Origin: Elusimicrobia bacterium GWA2_61_42
Lineage (GTDB): Bacteria; Elusimicrobiota; Elusimicrobia; Elusimicrobiales; UBA9959
NCBI GenBank assembly: GCA_001799615.1
Contig: MGTU01000020.1
Span: 44,704-108,703, forward strand
DNA length: 64,000 nt
Direction of reading: 5' to 3'
Each line of letters begins with the position of its first letter. The first letter of the stretch is position 1. Under the pieces are notes generated by a model. That model was given only the letters and a program-made list of their open reading frames with translations. It was not told the DNA's origin and did no database searches. Shown here in pieces: positions 1 to 8,505 of this stretch. The position numbers and the translations under genes were made by a program.

Positions 1-1057
1 GTTCGCGATAGTTTCGGTCTGGGTGAGGTCCCGGACGCTGACGCTGGTCTCGGCTTACCTCGCCATCATGATGACCGCTTTTACCGGTCTTTACCTGAAC
101 CAGGACGCGCTGATAGCGGGCATGCTGGCGCTCAATTTCCTGGTGCTCGCCGCCGGGACCTACCTGTACACCCGGCAGAACCAGAAGCCGCTGACGGAAA
201 CCGAGTCCGCCAGTTTTCTGCCGCTGCTGCTGTTCTTCTACGCCCTGGAATATTATTACATCGAACGCCTGCAGCCGGGGCTGGCCCCGTGGCTTTCGCT
301 GGGCTTCGCCGGCGTCCTGCTCGGGCTGCACCTGTCCGCCGGGAAAATGTTTCCCGGGGTGAACCTGGGCAGCCGGTCCATGGTCTTCGCCTTCACGGCG
401 GTGGTGTGCTTCCATTCTTTCTACCTTGAACTGCTGCCGGCCGACGCCAAACCGTGGCTGTTCGTGGTTATCGCGCTCGCTGTCGCTCTTACTTCGGTCA
501 GGTTCGGCGGGCAGCAGAAGGACGGGCCGCTGCGCGTCCCGGCCCTGGCCGTGCTGGCGGTGCTGCTGCTGGAGTACGCGGGAATGGTCTCGCATCTGCT
601 GTCGGGCAAAGACGCCGCCTGGCTGGCCGTCTCCCTGGCCGCCCTGTTCAGCCTGTGGGCGGTGGTCTACGCCCGCGGCGAAGAGTTCTCGGGCCACGGC
701 GGGTACGGGCCGCTGCTCGGGGCCGCGCACCTGCTGGCGGTGTCCGGGCTGTACCGGCTGACCACCGAAACCGGTTCGCTGGCGGTATCGGCGTCCTGGC
801 TGCTTTACGCCGTCTGCGTCATAGCTTTCGCTTTCGGCAGGAAGGACGAGGCGATGGCCAAGTCCGCCATGCTCGTGCTCGGTTTTGCGGCCGGCAAGGC
901 CCTGCTTTACGACGCGGCGTCGGCTCCCACCACGGTGCGCATCCTGTGCCTGCTCCTTACCGGGGCGGCGCTTTACGGGTCCGGCTTCCTTATCCGCAGA
1001 ATTTCCGGCTGGAAGACGGAAAAAAATAAAGACCAGCGGGAGCCTGCCGGGGTCTGA
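1..1057 (+). CDS. DUF2339-like multi-pass membrane protein, 5' end cut by window
   Basis: The reading frame is open from the first bases of the window, so the gene almost certainly begins upstream; the GTG at 23 is only the first possible start inside the window. The visible part is about ten hydrophobic segments with short loops, ending in a helix and a basic tail. The last 80 residues (KSAMLVLGFAAGKALLYD, then a Gly-Ala-rich helix) resemble the C-terminal end of DUF2339 membrane proteins, whose function is unknown. The next gene starts 20 nt downstream on the same strand. The family call is from memory of its pattern and is moderate. Confidence 0.55.
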   Translation, partial: FAIVSVWVRSRTLTLVSAYLAIMMTAFTGLYLNQDALIAGMLALNFLVLAAGTYLYTRQNQKPLTETESASFLPLLLFFYALEYYYIERLQPGLAPWLSLGFAGVLLGLHLSAGKMFPGVNLGSRSMVFAFTAVVCFHSFYLELLPADAKPWLFVVIALAVALTSVRFGGQQKDGPLRVPALAVLAVLLLEYAGMVSHLLSGKDAAWLAVSLAALFSLWAVVYARGEEFSGHGGYGPLLGAAHLLAVSGLYRLTTETGSLAVSASWLLYAVCVIAFAFGRKDEAMAKSAMLVLGFAAGKALLYDAASAPTTVRILCLLLTGAALYGSGFLIRRISGWKTEKNKDQREPAGV

Positions 1058-1077
1058 CCGGGCGGCGGGCGCGCTTT

Positions 1078-2319
1078 ATGACAAAAGAAAAACTTCTCGC
1101 GTTCTTTTCGGAGGAAGAAAGATCGGGGGAGCGGAAGATCAACCGCATCCGCCTGGCCTTTCTCGCCGTCTTCTTCCTGAACGAACTTTTCAACTACCAC
1201 GCGCTGGGCGTGGTGGAATACAGGCTGCACGTGCGCTCGCTCTGGACCATGCTGGCCTGGGGCCTCTACGGCGCGGCCGCCTGGTACGCGGTCAACAGGG
1301 CGGGCTTTTACGAGCGCTGGCTGAAATACGTCTCCGCCGCGGCGGACGCGCTGTTCCTTACGCTCGTCATCGTGCTGGTGGAGGGCAATAACGGGCCGCT
1401 GGTGCCGCTCTATTTCGTGCTGATCGCCGGCTGCTCGCTGCGCTACAGCGGCAAGGCCCTCTTCGCCTCGGCCGGCCTTTCGGCGCTGGGCTACGCCGCG
1501 GTCTGGCGCACTTCCTTCGGCAATCCCAACCTGGCGCCTATCTCGCATTACGCGGCGGTAATTTACATGCTGATACTGGCGCTGGCCGGCGTGCTGGCCG
1601 GCTACGCGGTCAGGAAAATGCGCGGCCTGGTGCTCAAGTTCGCCGAGAGCATGGTGCGGCGCGAGCTGGCCGAGACCGCCCTTTCGCGCTACGTCTCGCA
1701 CCAGGTGGCCCGCAAGATCCTGGATTCCCCGGAAGGCGGGACCGCCATGGGGGAAGGCAGGCGCACCAAAGCCGCCATCCTCATCTCGGATATACGCGGC
1801 TTCACCCCGATGTCCGAGGCCATGGACGCGGGCGCGCTGGTAAAACTTCTTAACCTCTATTTCGGGCGCATGGTGGACGTGGTGTTCCGGCACGACGGCA
1901 CGCTGGATAAATTCGTGGGGGACGCGCTTATAGTGGTCTTCAACGACCCGTTCGAGCAGCCGGACGCGGAGAAGCGCGCCGTGGCCTGCGCCGCCGAGAT
2001 GCAGCGGGAGATAGCGGCCTTCAACGCGCTGCAGGCCGCCGCGGGCGCCAGGACCCTGGGCGTGGGCATAGGCGTGCACAGCGGCCCGGTGGTGGCCGGC
2101 AACGTGGGGTCGCAGTCGCGCATGGACTATACGGTGATGGGGGATACGGTTAATTTCGCCTCGCGCCTGCAGGGGAAAGCGCCGGCCGGGGCCGTATTCG
2201 TCTCCGCCGCCGTGCGTGAAGCCACCGCCAATGATTTCGCCTACAAAGGGCTGGGCAGGATGGAGTTCAAGGGCTGCAGCGAACCGGCCGAGGTGTTCGA
2301 GCTGCAGGCGGCCGGCTGA
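1078..2319 (+). CDS. Membrane-anchored class III adenylate cyclase
   Basis: A 413-residue protein that should make cAMP from ATP on the cytoplasmic face of the membrane. Residues 20-180 hold about five or six hydrophobic segments; 181-220 is a linker helix; 230-410 is a class III cyclase catalytic domain. The two metal-binding aspartates are visible (ISDIRGF, D238; KFVGDA, D282), K278 fits an adenine-selecting residue, and MGDTVNFASRL carries the transition-state Asn/Arg helix. It is complete and has all expected catalytic residues. A lone cyclic-nucleotide-binding protein at 7571 could be an effector. No dedicated promoter is obvious; it may be cotranscribed with the membrane protein upstream. 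Confidence 0.88.
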   Translation: MTKEKLLAFFSEEERSGERKINRIRLAFLAVFFLNELFNYHALGVVEYRLHVRSLWTMLAWGLYGAAAWYAVNRAGFYERWLKYVSAAADALFLTLVIVLVEGNNGPLVPLYFVLIAGCSLRYSGKALFASAGLSALGYAAVWRTSFGNPNLAPISHYAAVIYMLILALAGVLAGYAVRKMRGLVLKFAESMVRRELAETALSRYVSHQVARKILDSPEGGTAMGEGRRTKAAILISDIRGFTPMSEAMDAGALVKLLNLYFGRMVDVVFRHDGTLDKFVGDALIVVFNDPFEQPDAEKRAVACAAEMQREIAAFNALQAAAGARTLGVGIGVHSGPVVAGNVGSQSRMDYTVMGDTVNFASRLQGKAPAGAVFVSAAVREATANDFAYKGLGRMEFKGCSEPAEVFELQAAG

Positions 2320-2424
2320 ACGCGGCGGCGGGCCCGTTTTTGAACCGGCATACGGGAAAATATTAAAATACGGGGACCTGCGGTGAAGCGAATACAACAG
2401 CGGGCGAGTTTAAGGAAGAACCAT

Positions 2425-3141
2425 ATGAAGAAAATAATATTGATGGCGGCCGCGTTCTTAATGGCAGGGGCCCTGGCCGCTCCCGGTTTTGCCCAGGAAG
2501 AACAGCCCGCGCCGGCGCAGGCCGCCCCCGCGGCCCCGGCCGCTCCGGCTGTGGCCCCGGCCCCCCCGGCGAAGAAAAAAGCGGCCAGGAAGAAAGCCGT
2601 AAAGAGGGCCCCCGCGCCAAAGCCGGCGGTTGAAGCCGCGGTCCTGCCCGCGGCGCAGCAGCCCGCGCCCGCCGCGGCCCCCGAGGCCGCGCCGATCCCT
2701 CAGGCCGCGGCCGAAGTTCCGGCGGCCGCCGCCGCGCCGGTCAAAGCCGAAGCGCCCCGGCCCTCGGTCTGCCCCAATTGTTTCCAGCCGCTGCTGGCCG
2801 GGTACAGCGGTATTCTCGCCGACCTTAAGCCCTGGATGGAAGAAATGGACCTCAAGGCCGCGGAACTGGACGGCAGGCTCTCAGCCATCCAGAAAAAGAT
2901 CAACGGGGCGGAGGACGCCATAGAGAAAGCCAAACTTGGCGCCGATAAAAAAGAGGCTAAGGCGGCCGTTAAGGCCTTTACCAAAGAGCGCAAACTGTTC
3001 TTGAAGGAATATACCGACGCTAGCGACGAGAAAGACGCTTTCTATAAGAAGTTCTCGAAGGAAACGGAGAAAAAAGTGGCGGGCTACAATAAGACGGTGG
3101 AGATAAAACTGAGAACCACCCTGTCGGCCGCTTCGGAGTAA
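2425..3141 (+). CDS. Exported Ala/Pro-rich protein with CxxC and coiled coil, unknown function
   Basis: Starts at MKKIILM, giving a clean Sec signal peptide cleaved after about residue 21 (GFA-QEE). The in-frame start at 2383 would bury that signal. Residues 22-110 are a low-complexity Ala/Pro/Lys linker typical of periplasm-spanning tethers. A CPNC motif follows, then about 110 residues of charged helix likely to form a coiled coil. Length is 238 residues. I do not recognise a family. It resembles in style, though not in sequence, the exported Ala/Lys-rich protein at 41775. Confidence 0.7.
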   Translation: MKKIILMAAAFLMAGALAAPGFAQEEQPAPAQAAPAAPAAPAVAPAPPAKKKAARKKAVKRAPAPKPAVEAAVLPAAQQPAPAAAPEAAPIPQAAAEVPAAAAAPVKAEAPRPSVCPNCFQPLLAGYSGILADLKPWMEEMDLKAAELDGRLSAIQKKINGAEDAIEKAKLGADKKEAKAAVKAFTKERKLFLKEYTDASDEKDAFYKKFSKETEKKVAGYNKTVEIKLRTTLSAASE

Positions 3142-3180
3142 GGGGCCGTAAGGCGGGCGCGTAACGCGTTTAGCACACAC

Positions 3181-3207
3181 CGCCGGGGAAGCCCGGCGGC
3201 GTTGTTT
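3181..3207 (+). terminator. Possible weak intrinsic terminator
   Basis: CGCCGGG (3181-3187), a 4-nt loop, then CCCGGCG (3192-3198) forms a 7-bp GC stem, followed by a poor T tract (GTTGTTT). It lies just after the exported protein gene. Confidence 0.35.
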
Positions 3208-3290
3208 GGCTGGATTTAGCGCGCGCAGCGGAGATATAAAAAGCGCCGGAAGGCTTCCCCGGCGCGGATCTCCGGAACGCAGGAGGGACG

Positions 3291-4601
3291 ATGATACTTT
3301 TTGTGCTGCTGATCACGGCCGCGATACTGGCGGGCTTCCTGTACCTGTTCTTCATAATCCTTTTCCTGATAAGGCGCTTCGGCAACAGGACCGCCTGGTC
3401 GCTGGCCATGCATTTCGTGCGCCCGGTGCTGCTGGAGTTCTACTCCTATGACCTGGCCGAGGCGGCTAATCTGGCGCTGCAGGCCCAGCCGGATTCCGTT
3501 CATTTGCAGCCGCTGGCGGGCCGGCCCTGGAAGGACGCGGCCAGGGTGGGGGAGCTGCGCGGTTCCCTGGAAGAACTGGGGTTCTCCGGTGCCGGCACAT
3601 ACGGCGTGGACGTGATGCCCGGCGCGGCGCTGATGTTCATGGTAAACGAGGGCGCGGGAGCCGCCGCCTGTATAATGGAGCACCCGGCGGCCGGGGTCTG
3701 GCTGGACATTTATTCCTCCCTGCCTGGCGGCAGGGACGTGGTTGTCTCCTCCGGCAAAGACCCGGGCCTGCCGGCGCGCCTGCGCCGCCCCGGCGTGACG
3801 ATGGAATACCGTGCCGGCGCCGACGCCGCGGCGCTGTATGACCGGCTTATAGCCCTGCGCGGCCCGGAAAAACCATTGCCGCTCGCCGCCGCCGGCCTCG
3901 CCGCCAGGTTCGAAGAGGCCTGGGCGCTGGATATGGATTGGCGGAAGCAGAACGAGTTCCTCCCGGAGGAGGCCCTGGCACTCAAAAGAGGCCGGGCTCT
4001 TCCCGTTGAAACCGTGAAGAAGGCGAAGCTGTTCGACCAGCTGGGAGGCGGCCTCGCCATTCTCAATTTCGCCGCGCTTGTTTTTTTTCTTATCGCCGCC
4101 GGCAAGTACCCCCCGGTAGGCGACGGCCCCTGGCAGGAGGCCTTGCGGTACTTCCTGGTCCCGCTAGGGCTGTTCGCGCTGTCGTTTGCCGCTTCGATAC
4201 AGGCCCCCGGGCCCGTGACCCGGCTGGTCTCCGGGGTGTTCATGGCCATCATCGCCAGCCCCTTCTTCTGGGGCACCTTCTACATGGGGGGGATCTGGCT
4301 TAACGGCGCGCGCGATACCGGGCAGGCCGTGGTCCGCCGGGCCGAAGTTGTGGCCAGAAAAGCGACCGGCCGGCGCGACCGGGATTATTACGTGGTACTG
4401 AAGTCGTGGCAGCCGGGCCGGGATACGGAGAAATTGCTGATCTTCAAAGAACAATACTCTAAGATAGTCCCCGGGCGCACCGTGGCGGTCGTGATCGTGA
4501 GGCCGGGCCGCCTGGGGCACGAATGGATAGTTCGGCTGGATTTTGAAACAGCGCCGGGGTCCCGTGACGGGCCGGAGGGAAAAGGTCCCGGGGGACTTTA
4601 G
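3291..4601 (+). CDS. Membrane protein of unknown function
   Basis: A 436-residue protein with an AGGAGGG-type ribosome binding site just before the ATG. There is one N-terminal hydrophobic helix (2-27), then a soluble region to about residue 245. Three or four hydrophobic segments lie at about 250-345, followed by a C-terminal soluble domain of about 90 residues rich in beta-type sequence (YYVVLKSW, TVAVVIVRPG). I recognise no family. It ends 6 nt before the convergent pcp gene with no room for an intrinsic terminator. Confidence 0.65.
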   Translation: MILFVLLITAAILAGFLYLFFIILFLIRRFGNRTAWSLAMHFVRPVLLEFYSYDLAEAANLALQAQPDSVHLQPLAGRPWKDAARVGELRGSLEELGFSGAGTYGVDVMPGAALMFMVNEGAGAAACIMEHPAAGVWLDIYSSLPGGRDVVVSSGKDPGLPARLRRPGVTMEYRAGADAAALYDRLIALRGPEKPLPLAAAGLAARFEEAWALDMDWRKQNEFLPEEALALKRGRALPVETVKKAKLFDQLGGGLAILNFAALVFFLIAAGKYPPVGDGPWQEALRYFLVPLGLFALSFAASIQAPGPVTRLVSGVFMAIIASPFFWGTFYMGGIWLNGARDTGQAVVRRAEVVARKATGRRDRDYYVVLKSWQPGRDTEKLLIFKEQYSKIVPGRTVAVVIVRPGRLGHEWIVRLDFETAPGSRDGPEGKGPGGL

Positions 4602-4607
4602 CGGTCC

Positions 4608-5225
4608 CTAAAACGCGGCTTTAACAGCGGCCTCGGCCGCCCTTACCAGGGCGTCCAGCGGCAGCGAAGGTAAAATGGCTTTGCCGGACTTCTCCGGCAG
4701 GGCCATTTCAATTGTAAGCGGCAGGTGGATGAAAGCGAACCTGGTTTGCAGGGCCTGCGCCGAGACGGCGTGCAGGGCCTCGTACATCAGGTGGTTGCAG
4801 ACATAGGCGCCCGCGTAATTGCTGACGTGAGCCGGCACCTTGGCGCGGCGTACGGCGGCGGCCAGCTTAAGCGGGTCGGTCCCCACAAAATAGGCGGCCG
4901 GGCCCTCGGGCCTTATCAGTTTCCCCTCAGGCATATAACCGGCGTTGTCCTTTATCGCGTAGTCCTGGATGTTCAGCGCGAAGCGCTCTATCCTTACGGA
5001 GGCTTCTCCCGCGGCCAGGCCGAACGAGATCATTACCTCGGGCTTCAGCCGCGCCAGCAGCGCGGGCACCAGCCTGGAGACGGCCTTGCCGCTGACGGGC
5101 AGCTTTGCCTTGTGGAGCTGCCAGCCGCAAAAAGCGGCCGGCTTCAGGCGCGCCATCACTTCCAGCGCTGGATTCGTGCCGCGCCCGGCGAACGGTTCAA
5201 AAGCGGTTAGCAGCAGTCTTTTCAT
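4608..5225 (-). CDS. pcp: Pyroglutamyl-peptidase I
   Basis: A 205-residue cytoplasmic cysteine peptidase (C15 family) that removes N-terminal pyroglutamate from peptides. The catalytic triad sits at the expected family spacing: Glu80 (VRIERFA), Cys143 (AGAYVCNHLMY) and His167 (FAFIHLP). The N-terminal LLTAFEPFAG and the GTNPA motif match the family. There is no Shine-Dalgarno sequence. A TATAAT box ends 6 nt before the ATG, so the transcript may begin at the start codon. Confidence 0.93.
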   Translation of the reverse strand: MKRLLLTAFEPFAGRGTNPALEVMARLKPAAFCGWQLHKAKLPVSGKAVSRLVPALLARLKPEVMISFGLAAGEASVRIERFALNIQDYAIKDNAGYMPEGKLIRPEGPAAYFVGTDPLKLAAAVRRAKVPAHVSNYAGAYVCNHLMYEALHAVSAQALQTRFAFIHLPLTIEMALPEKSGKAILPSLPLDALVRAAEAAVKAAF

Positions 5226-5231
5226 ACCGAT

Positions 5232-5237
5232 ATTATA
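5232..5237 (-). promoter_or_regulatory. -10 box of pcp (leaderless type)
   Basis: On the minus strand a perfect TATAAT lies 6 nt upstream of the pcp ATG. No -35 match is evident at 16-18 nt. With a start about 7 nt after the box, the mRNA would begin at the A of ATG. Confidence 0.55.
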
Positions 5238-5370
5238 TTCTATCCGGCGCCCGCCGCGCCCGGGGAGCGTCGGTTCTTATTGGCCCCGGCCCGCGGTTCG
5301 GAAAGGCGCCGGCTTTTTGTTATCATAGCCGTAAGCCGCCTTTCGGCACACTTCGCGGAGGTGATCTGCA

Positions 5371-6549
5371 ATGAAGCGCCGGTTCCTTTCACTCCTTCTT
5401 CCGGTTTCCCTTTTTCTGGCGCTCGCCGCCTGCAAGCCCGCCGTCCGCGGTGCCGCCCCGGCCGCGGGGCAGGCCCCGGCGGGCATGGAATACGCCGAGC
5501 TCTGCGAAAGCCCGGGCAGCTGCCTGAAGGTTTCCAGGCTGGTGCTGGGAACGGACCACCTGGGAAAGATGGATAACGCCAAGACCATAGAAGTCCTGGA
5601 AGAGGCCGTAAGGCTCGGGATCAACACGTTCGACACCTCTCCCATTTACGCCGCCAACATAGAGGAGCGCCTGGGCGCCTGGCTCAAGACCCAAGACCGC
5701 GCCGGCCTGCACGTTATTTCCAAGGGCGGCTTCCCCCGCGACCTCGGCCCGGGCGATTATTCAAGCCGGCTCAAGGGCTCCAAAGAGGAGATCGCCCGCG
5801 GCGTCCTGGAGGAAATAGCCATCTCCGACAGGCAGTTGAACCACAATATCGCCATTTACCTGATGCACCGGGACGACGCGGACTTCCAAAACTACTCCCG
5901 GGTGGCGAGGCCGCAAACCCCGGTCAGGACCATCCTGGAAGCCCTGGCGTCCCCGGAAATAAGAAGCAAATACAGGATGCTGGGCGTTTCCAACTGGGAG
6001 ACCCCGCGGGTCAACGAGTCGCAGGCCGCGGCCAAACTCGATCCCTCTCTCAGCCGCCCGGTCCTCAGCAGCCCTTACTTCTCGCTGCTCGAGATGAGTT
6101 CCGTAACCACCCACTCCGGGGGCGTCCAGGTAAAACACGAAGAGATGACCGACCCGGCTTTCCAGCCGGGGGTCAAGATAATGCCCTACTCGCCCCTCGG
6201 CGGTTTCAGCATAGTGCGCAACGGCTGGGAAAGCGCCAGGCGCGAAGCCCTGCGGCTGAAGCAAAACGGCGACAGGTATTGGGGCCACGCCTACGACGCC
6301 ATTTTTCACGCGGCCAACGAAAAGAGGTTCAACAGGGCGCTCGAGTTCACGGAAAAGTTCAACGCCGCCAACAACACGCGCTACACGGTGGACCAGGTGC
6401 TGAACGCCTATGTGCTGGCGCATAAGCGGACGGACTTCCTGGCCATCGGCCCGCGCAGCGTGCGGCAGCTGCGGCAGACAGCGGAGGCCCTTGAGTTGTC
6501 CGGGAAACTGACCCCGGCCGACCTGGACTACCTCTACTACGACAAATGA
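5371..6549 (+). CDS. Aldo/keto reductase-family lipoprotein
   Basis: A 392-residue protein with a lipoprotein signal (lipobox LALAAC, Cys21), so it should be anchored outside the cytoplasmic membrane. The rest is an aldo/keto reductase barrel. The catalytic tetrad is visible as Asp88 and Tyr93 (FDTSPIY), Lys118 (ISKGG) and His166 (LMHRD). These enzymes use NAD(P)H, which makes an exported member unusual, because free cofactor is not expected outside the membrane. A GGAGG site precedes the ATG. The stop codon overlaps the start of a disrupted reading frame (ATGA at 6546). Confidence 0.82.
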   Translation: MKRRFLSLLLPVSLFLALAACKPAVRGAAPAAGQAPAGMEYAELCESPGSCLKVSRLVLGTDHLGKMDNAKTIEVLEEAVRLGINTFDTSPIYAANIEERLGAWLKTQDRAGLHVISKGGFPRDLGPGDYSSRLKGSKEEIARGVLEEIAISDRQLNHNIAIYLMHRDDADFQNYSRVARPQTPVRTILEALASPEIRSKYRMLGVSNWETPRVNESQAAAKLDPSLSRPVLSSPYFSLLEMSSVTTHSGGVQVKHEEMTDPAFQPGVKIMPYSPLGGFSIVRNGWESARREALRLKQNGDRYWGHAYDAIFHAANEKRFNRALEFTEKFNAANNTRYTVDQVLNAYVLAHKRTDFLAIGPRSVRQLRQTAEALELSGKLTPADLDYLYYDK

Positions 6550-6926
6550 AACTTCGCATCGACATCAGGATAGGCTGAAAAAACTACCCCGGGGATTCGG
6601 ACGTCCCCTGGTACCATATTTACCCGTTCTTCATGCTGCACATGTTCATGTTCGGCGGGTCGGGCTTTCTCATGGCCTACGGCAGTTCGCCGCCCGAGCC
6701 CTCCTTCCTTTACATGCACGGCGGTATTGCGATCCTGGTCTATACTGTCTTTTACCTGGTAATTTTCGGACTGGACGACGTTAAGTGGATGTTCATAAAC
6801 GCCGGGCTTCCCCGGCGGTCCTTAGCCGCTCCCCGCGGCTCCAATAAAAACCGCCGGCCTTTTAAGGGGCCGGCGGTTAAAACCGTTAAAGGATTTTTAG
6901 ATTACCACTTGTTGCCGCCGCCGTAG
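6546..6926 (+). pseudogene. Reading frame with in-frame TGA, two membrane segments
   Basis: An ATG at 6546 overlaps the stop of the reductase gene (ATGA), the usual sign of translational coupling. After ten codons (MKLRIDIRIG) the frame meets TGA at 6576-6578, then stays open through VPWYHIYPFF and two hydrophobic segments to about residue 88. The tail then runs through a terminator hairpin and into the 3' end of the opposite-strand RRM gene, so the natural C-terminus is unclear. The simplest reading is a decaying gene with a nonsense change (TGG to TGA). UGA recoding is an alternative. No family recognised. Confidence 0.4.
6844..6878 (-). terminator. Intrinsic terminator of the RRM gene
   Basis: An 11-bp perfect stem (6849-6859 with 6868-6878; arms AACCGCCGGCC and GGCCGGCGGTT) with an 8-nt loop. 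Read on the minus strand it is followed by TTTTTATT, so it ends transcripts from the RRM gene. Confidence 0.85.
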
Positions 6927-7240
6927 CCGCCGCGATCGCCACCGCCGCGACCACCGCGATCACCGCCGCGACCGCCGCCGGTGCTGCGGGCTTCCATGGG
7001 GCGAGCTTCGTTGATGGTCAGCTTGCGGCCGCCGAAATCGGAGCCGTTCAGCTTTTCCATCGCGGTCGCAGCTTCCGCGTCATTCGGCATCTCGATGAAG
7101 CCGAAACCGCGGGACTGGCCGGACTCCCTGTCCGTGATCAGCTTCGCGCTGGTAACCTGGCCGTAAGTGGCGAACAGGGTGTTCATTTCCGCTTCGGTGG
7201 TGGTGAAGGGCAGACCGCCCACGTATATTCTCTTGCTCAT
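6902..7240 (-). CDS. Single-RRM RNA-binding protein with Gly-rich tail
   Basis: A 112-residue protein with one RNA recognition motif. RNP2 is IYVGGL (5-10) and RNP1 is RGFGFIEM (44-51), both with the aromatic residues that stack on RNA bases. Residues 85-112 are an Arg/Gly-rich disordered tail (GGDRGGRGGG). Such proteins are known in cyanobacteria and several other phyla and often respond to cold. A good AGGAG site lies 9-13 nt before the ATG. It has its own terminator and a long AT-rich upstream region, so it is a single-gene unit. Confidence 0.9.
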   Translation of the reverse strand: MSKRIYVGGLPFTTTEAEMNTLFATYGQVTSAKLITDRESGQSRGFGFIEMPNDAEAATAMEKLNGSDFGGRKLTINEARPMEARSTGGGRGGDRGGRGGGDRGGYGGGNKW

Positions 7241-7570
7241 TGTATTATTCTCCTAGCAACTTTAATTACCTGACTCAACTCTCTTCGCTCTATCTTTTCC
7301 TAAATGTTGCTCGGTAGAATAGGCTTAAAAAACTTGAGTTCTGGTTTGACTACCTGTATAGTATGACATTAATCCGCGCAAAGGTATATAGGCCAAATGG
7401 ACTAAATTGCCTAGGCCCTCCTTTTACAGGCGAAAAAGCGGCGCGACAGAAGCGGAGCATAAGCGGGAGAGACGGCGGCGGAATTTGATATATTTGTATG
7501 GGGGGAGGGAGCGGGAGCTTATTCCTGAGACAAAGAGGCGCTCGGGCCGCAGCTTGGCAAGGACTTTATT
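7241..7570. other. 330-bp AT-rich divergent intergenic region
   Basis: No gene seen. The half nearest the RRM gene is clearly richer in A+T than its surroundings, consistent with a promoter and a long 5' leader for that gene. On the minus strand TATACA lies in the 7350s downstream of a weak TTGCGC; on the plus strand TTGACT is at 7346-7351 without a convincing -10. The half nearest 7571 is GC-rich and has no strong ribosome binding site. Promoter calls here are tentative. Confidence 0.4.
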
Positions 7571-8065
7571 ATGAAGCAAACAGAACTTGAGAACCTGCGG
7601 ACCATGGCTTTCTTCAGCGGCTTTTCGGACGCCGCTTTCGCCAAATTCTTTAAAGCCTTCACCAGGCTCTCCCTGGCCAAGGGCGACATCCTGTTCCGCG
7701 AAGGGTCCGAGGGCGACACCTTCTACATCATCCTGTCGGGCGAGATGGTGATAGAGAAGAAGGTGGATAAGGCCGGCGGCAAATTTAAAAAACTCGCGCT
7801 GATGAACCGCGGCGATTTCTTCGGCGAGATGGCGGTGATGGAAAGCCAGCCGCGCTTCGCGCAGGCGCGCGCGGTGCAGGACAGCGAGCTGGTGGAGCTG
7901 AGCCGCCACCGCCTGCTGGATTTCATAAAGGACTGCCCCCAGGAAGGGGCGGGGCTGCTCATAGAGCTGCTCCGCGTGATCCTGGGGCGCCTGCGCCACA
8001 CGTCCAACGAACTGATGACCGCCCATAGTTTTATGGAAGTCCTGGCAAAATACAAGAAGCGTTGA
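7571..8065 (+). CDS. Stand-alone cyclic-nucleotide-binding domain protein
   Basis: A 164-residue protein made of one Crp-type cNMP-binding domain (about 10-125) and a short C-terminal helical part, with no DNA-binding domain. The phosphate-binding cassette is present (FGEMA at 84-88, then PRFAQARA): Glu86 and Arg95 are the residues that hold the ribose hydroxyl and the phosphate. It should therefore bind cAMP or cGMP. It probably acts by protein contact. A membrane adenylate cyclase lies 5 kb upstream. The domain call is firm; the partner is unknown. Confidence 0.85.
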   Translation: MKQTELENLRTMAFFSGFSDAAFAKFFKAFTRLSLAKGDILFREGSEGDTFYIILSGEMVIEKKVDKAGGKFKKLALMNRGDFFGEMAVMESQPRFAQARAVQDSELVELSRHRLLDFIKDCPQEGAGLLIELLRVILGRLRHTSNELMTAHSFMEVLAKYKKR

Positions 8066-8101
8066 CCTGGCGGACGAGACAGATATTTAACGGGGGGGAA
8101 T

Positions 8102-8476
8102 ATGAACGAAGAAAACAGTTTTAACCCGCAAAGCGCGGAAGAAGAGGCCGCCGGAGAAAAACGCCCGCTTATAATCACCATCGCCTGCGTGATCGGGGCC
8201 ATAGGGGCGGTGATGAGCGTGCCGCTGATCTTCTCGGATCTCGCCCGCGGGCTGGGGGCGTGGTACGCGCCGTACATCGCCGGCTCGGTGCTGGCGTCCT
8301 TGGTTTGCGTTATCGGCCTGTGGAAAATGAGGCGCTGGGGGGCTTACCTGTACGCCGGCGTGGCCATAACGAACCAGCTGGTGATCTATTCCATGGGTAT
8401 GTGGCATTTCCCGGACCTTGCGGTCCCGGCGGTGTTCGCCGCCATAGCTTTTTCCCAACTTCATAAAATGCGGTAG
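8102..8476 (+). CDS. Small four-helix membrane protein, unknown function
   Basis: A 124-residue protein with a soluble acidic N-terminus (1-20) and four hydrophobic segments (about 23-45, 55-75, 80-98, 102-118). The gene starts 36 nt after the cNMP-binding gene, with a purine-rich GGGGGGAAT before the ATG. The two probably share a transcript. I do not recognise a named family. Confidence 0.7.
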   Translation: MNEENSFNPQSAEEEAAGEKRPLIITIACVIGAIGAVMSVPLIFSDLARGLGAWYAPYIAGSVLASLVCVIGLWKMRRWGAYLYAGVAITNQLVIYSMGMWHFPDLAVPAVFAAIAFSQLHKMR

Positions 8477-8505
8477 ATGGGATTTAAAGAAAGCAGGAGG
8501 GCTTT

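Noticed and set aside
973..2397. A 474-codon minus-strand frame
   Set aside because: It is the shadow of the adenylate cyclase gene and has a His/Arg-rich composition with no recognisable domain.
6576..6615. SECIS element after the in-frame TGA
   Set aside because: The hairpin is well placed, but the loop UUCGGACG lacks the expected guanine at its start. I kept the gene as a probable pseudogene and report the point only as a low-ranked finding.
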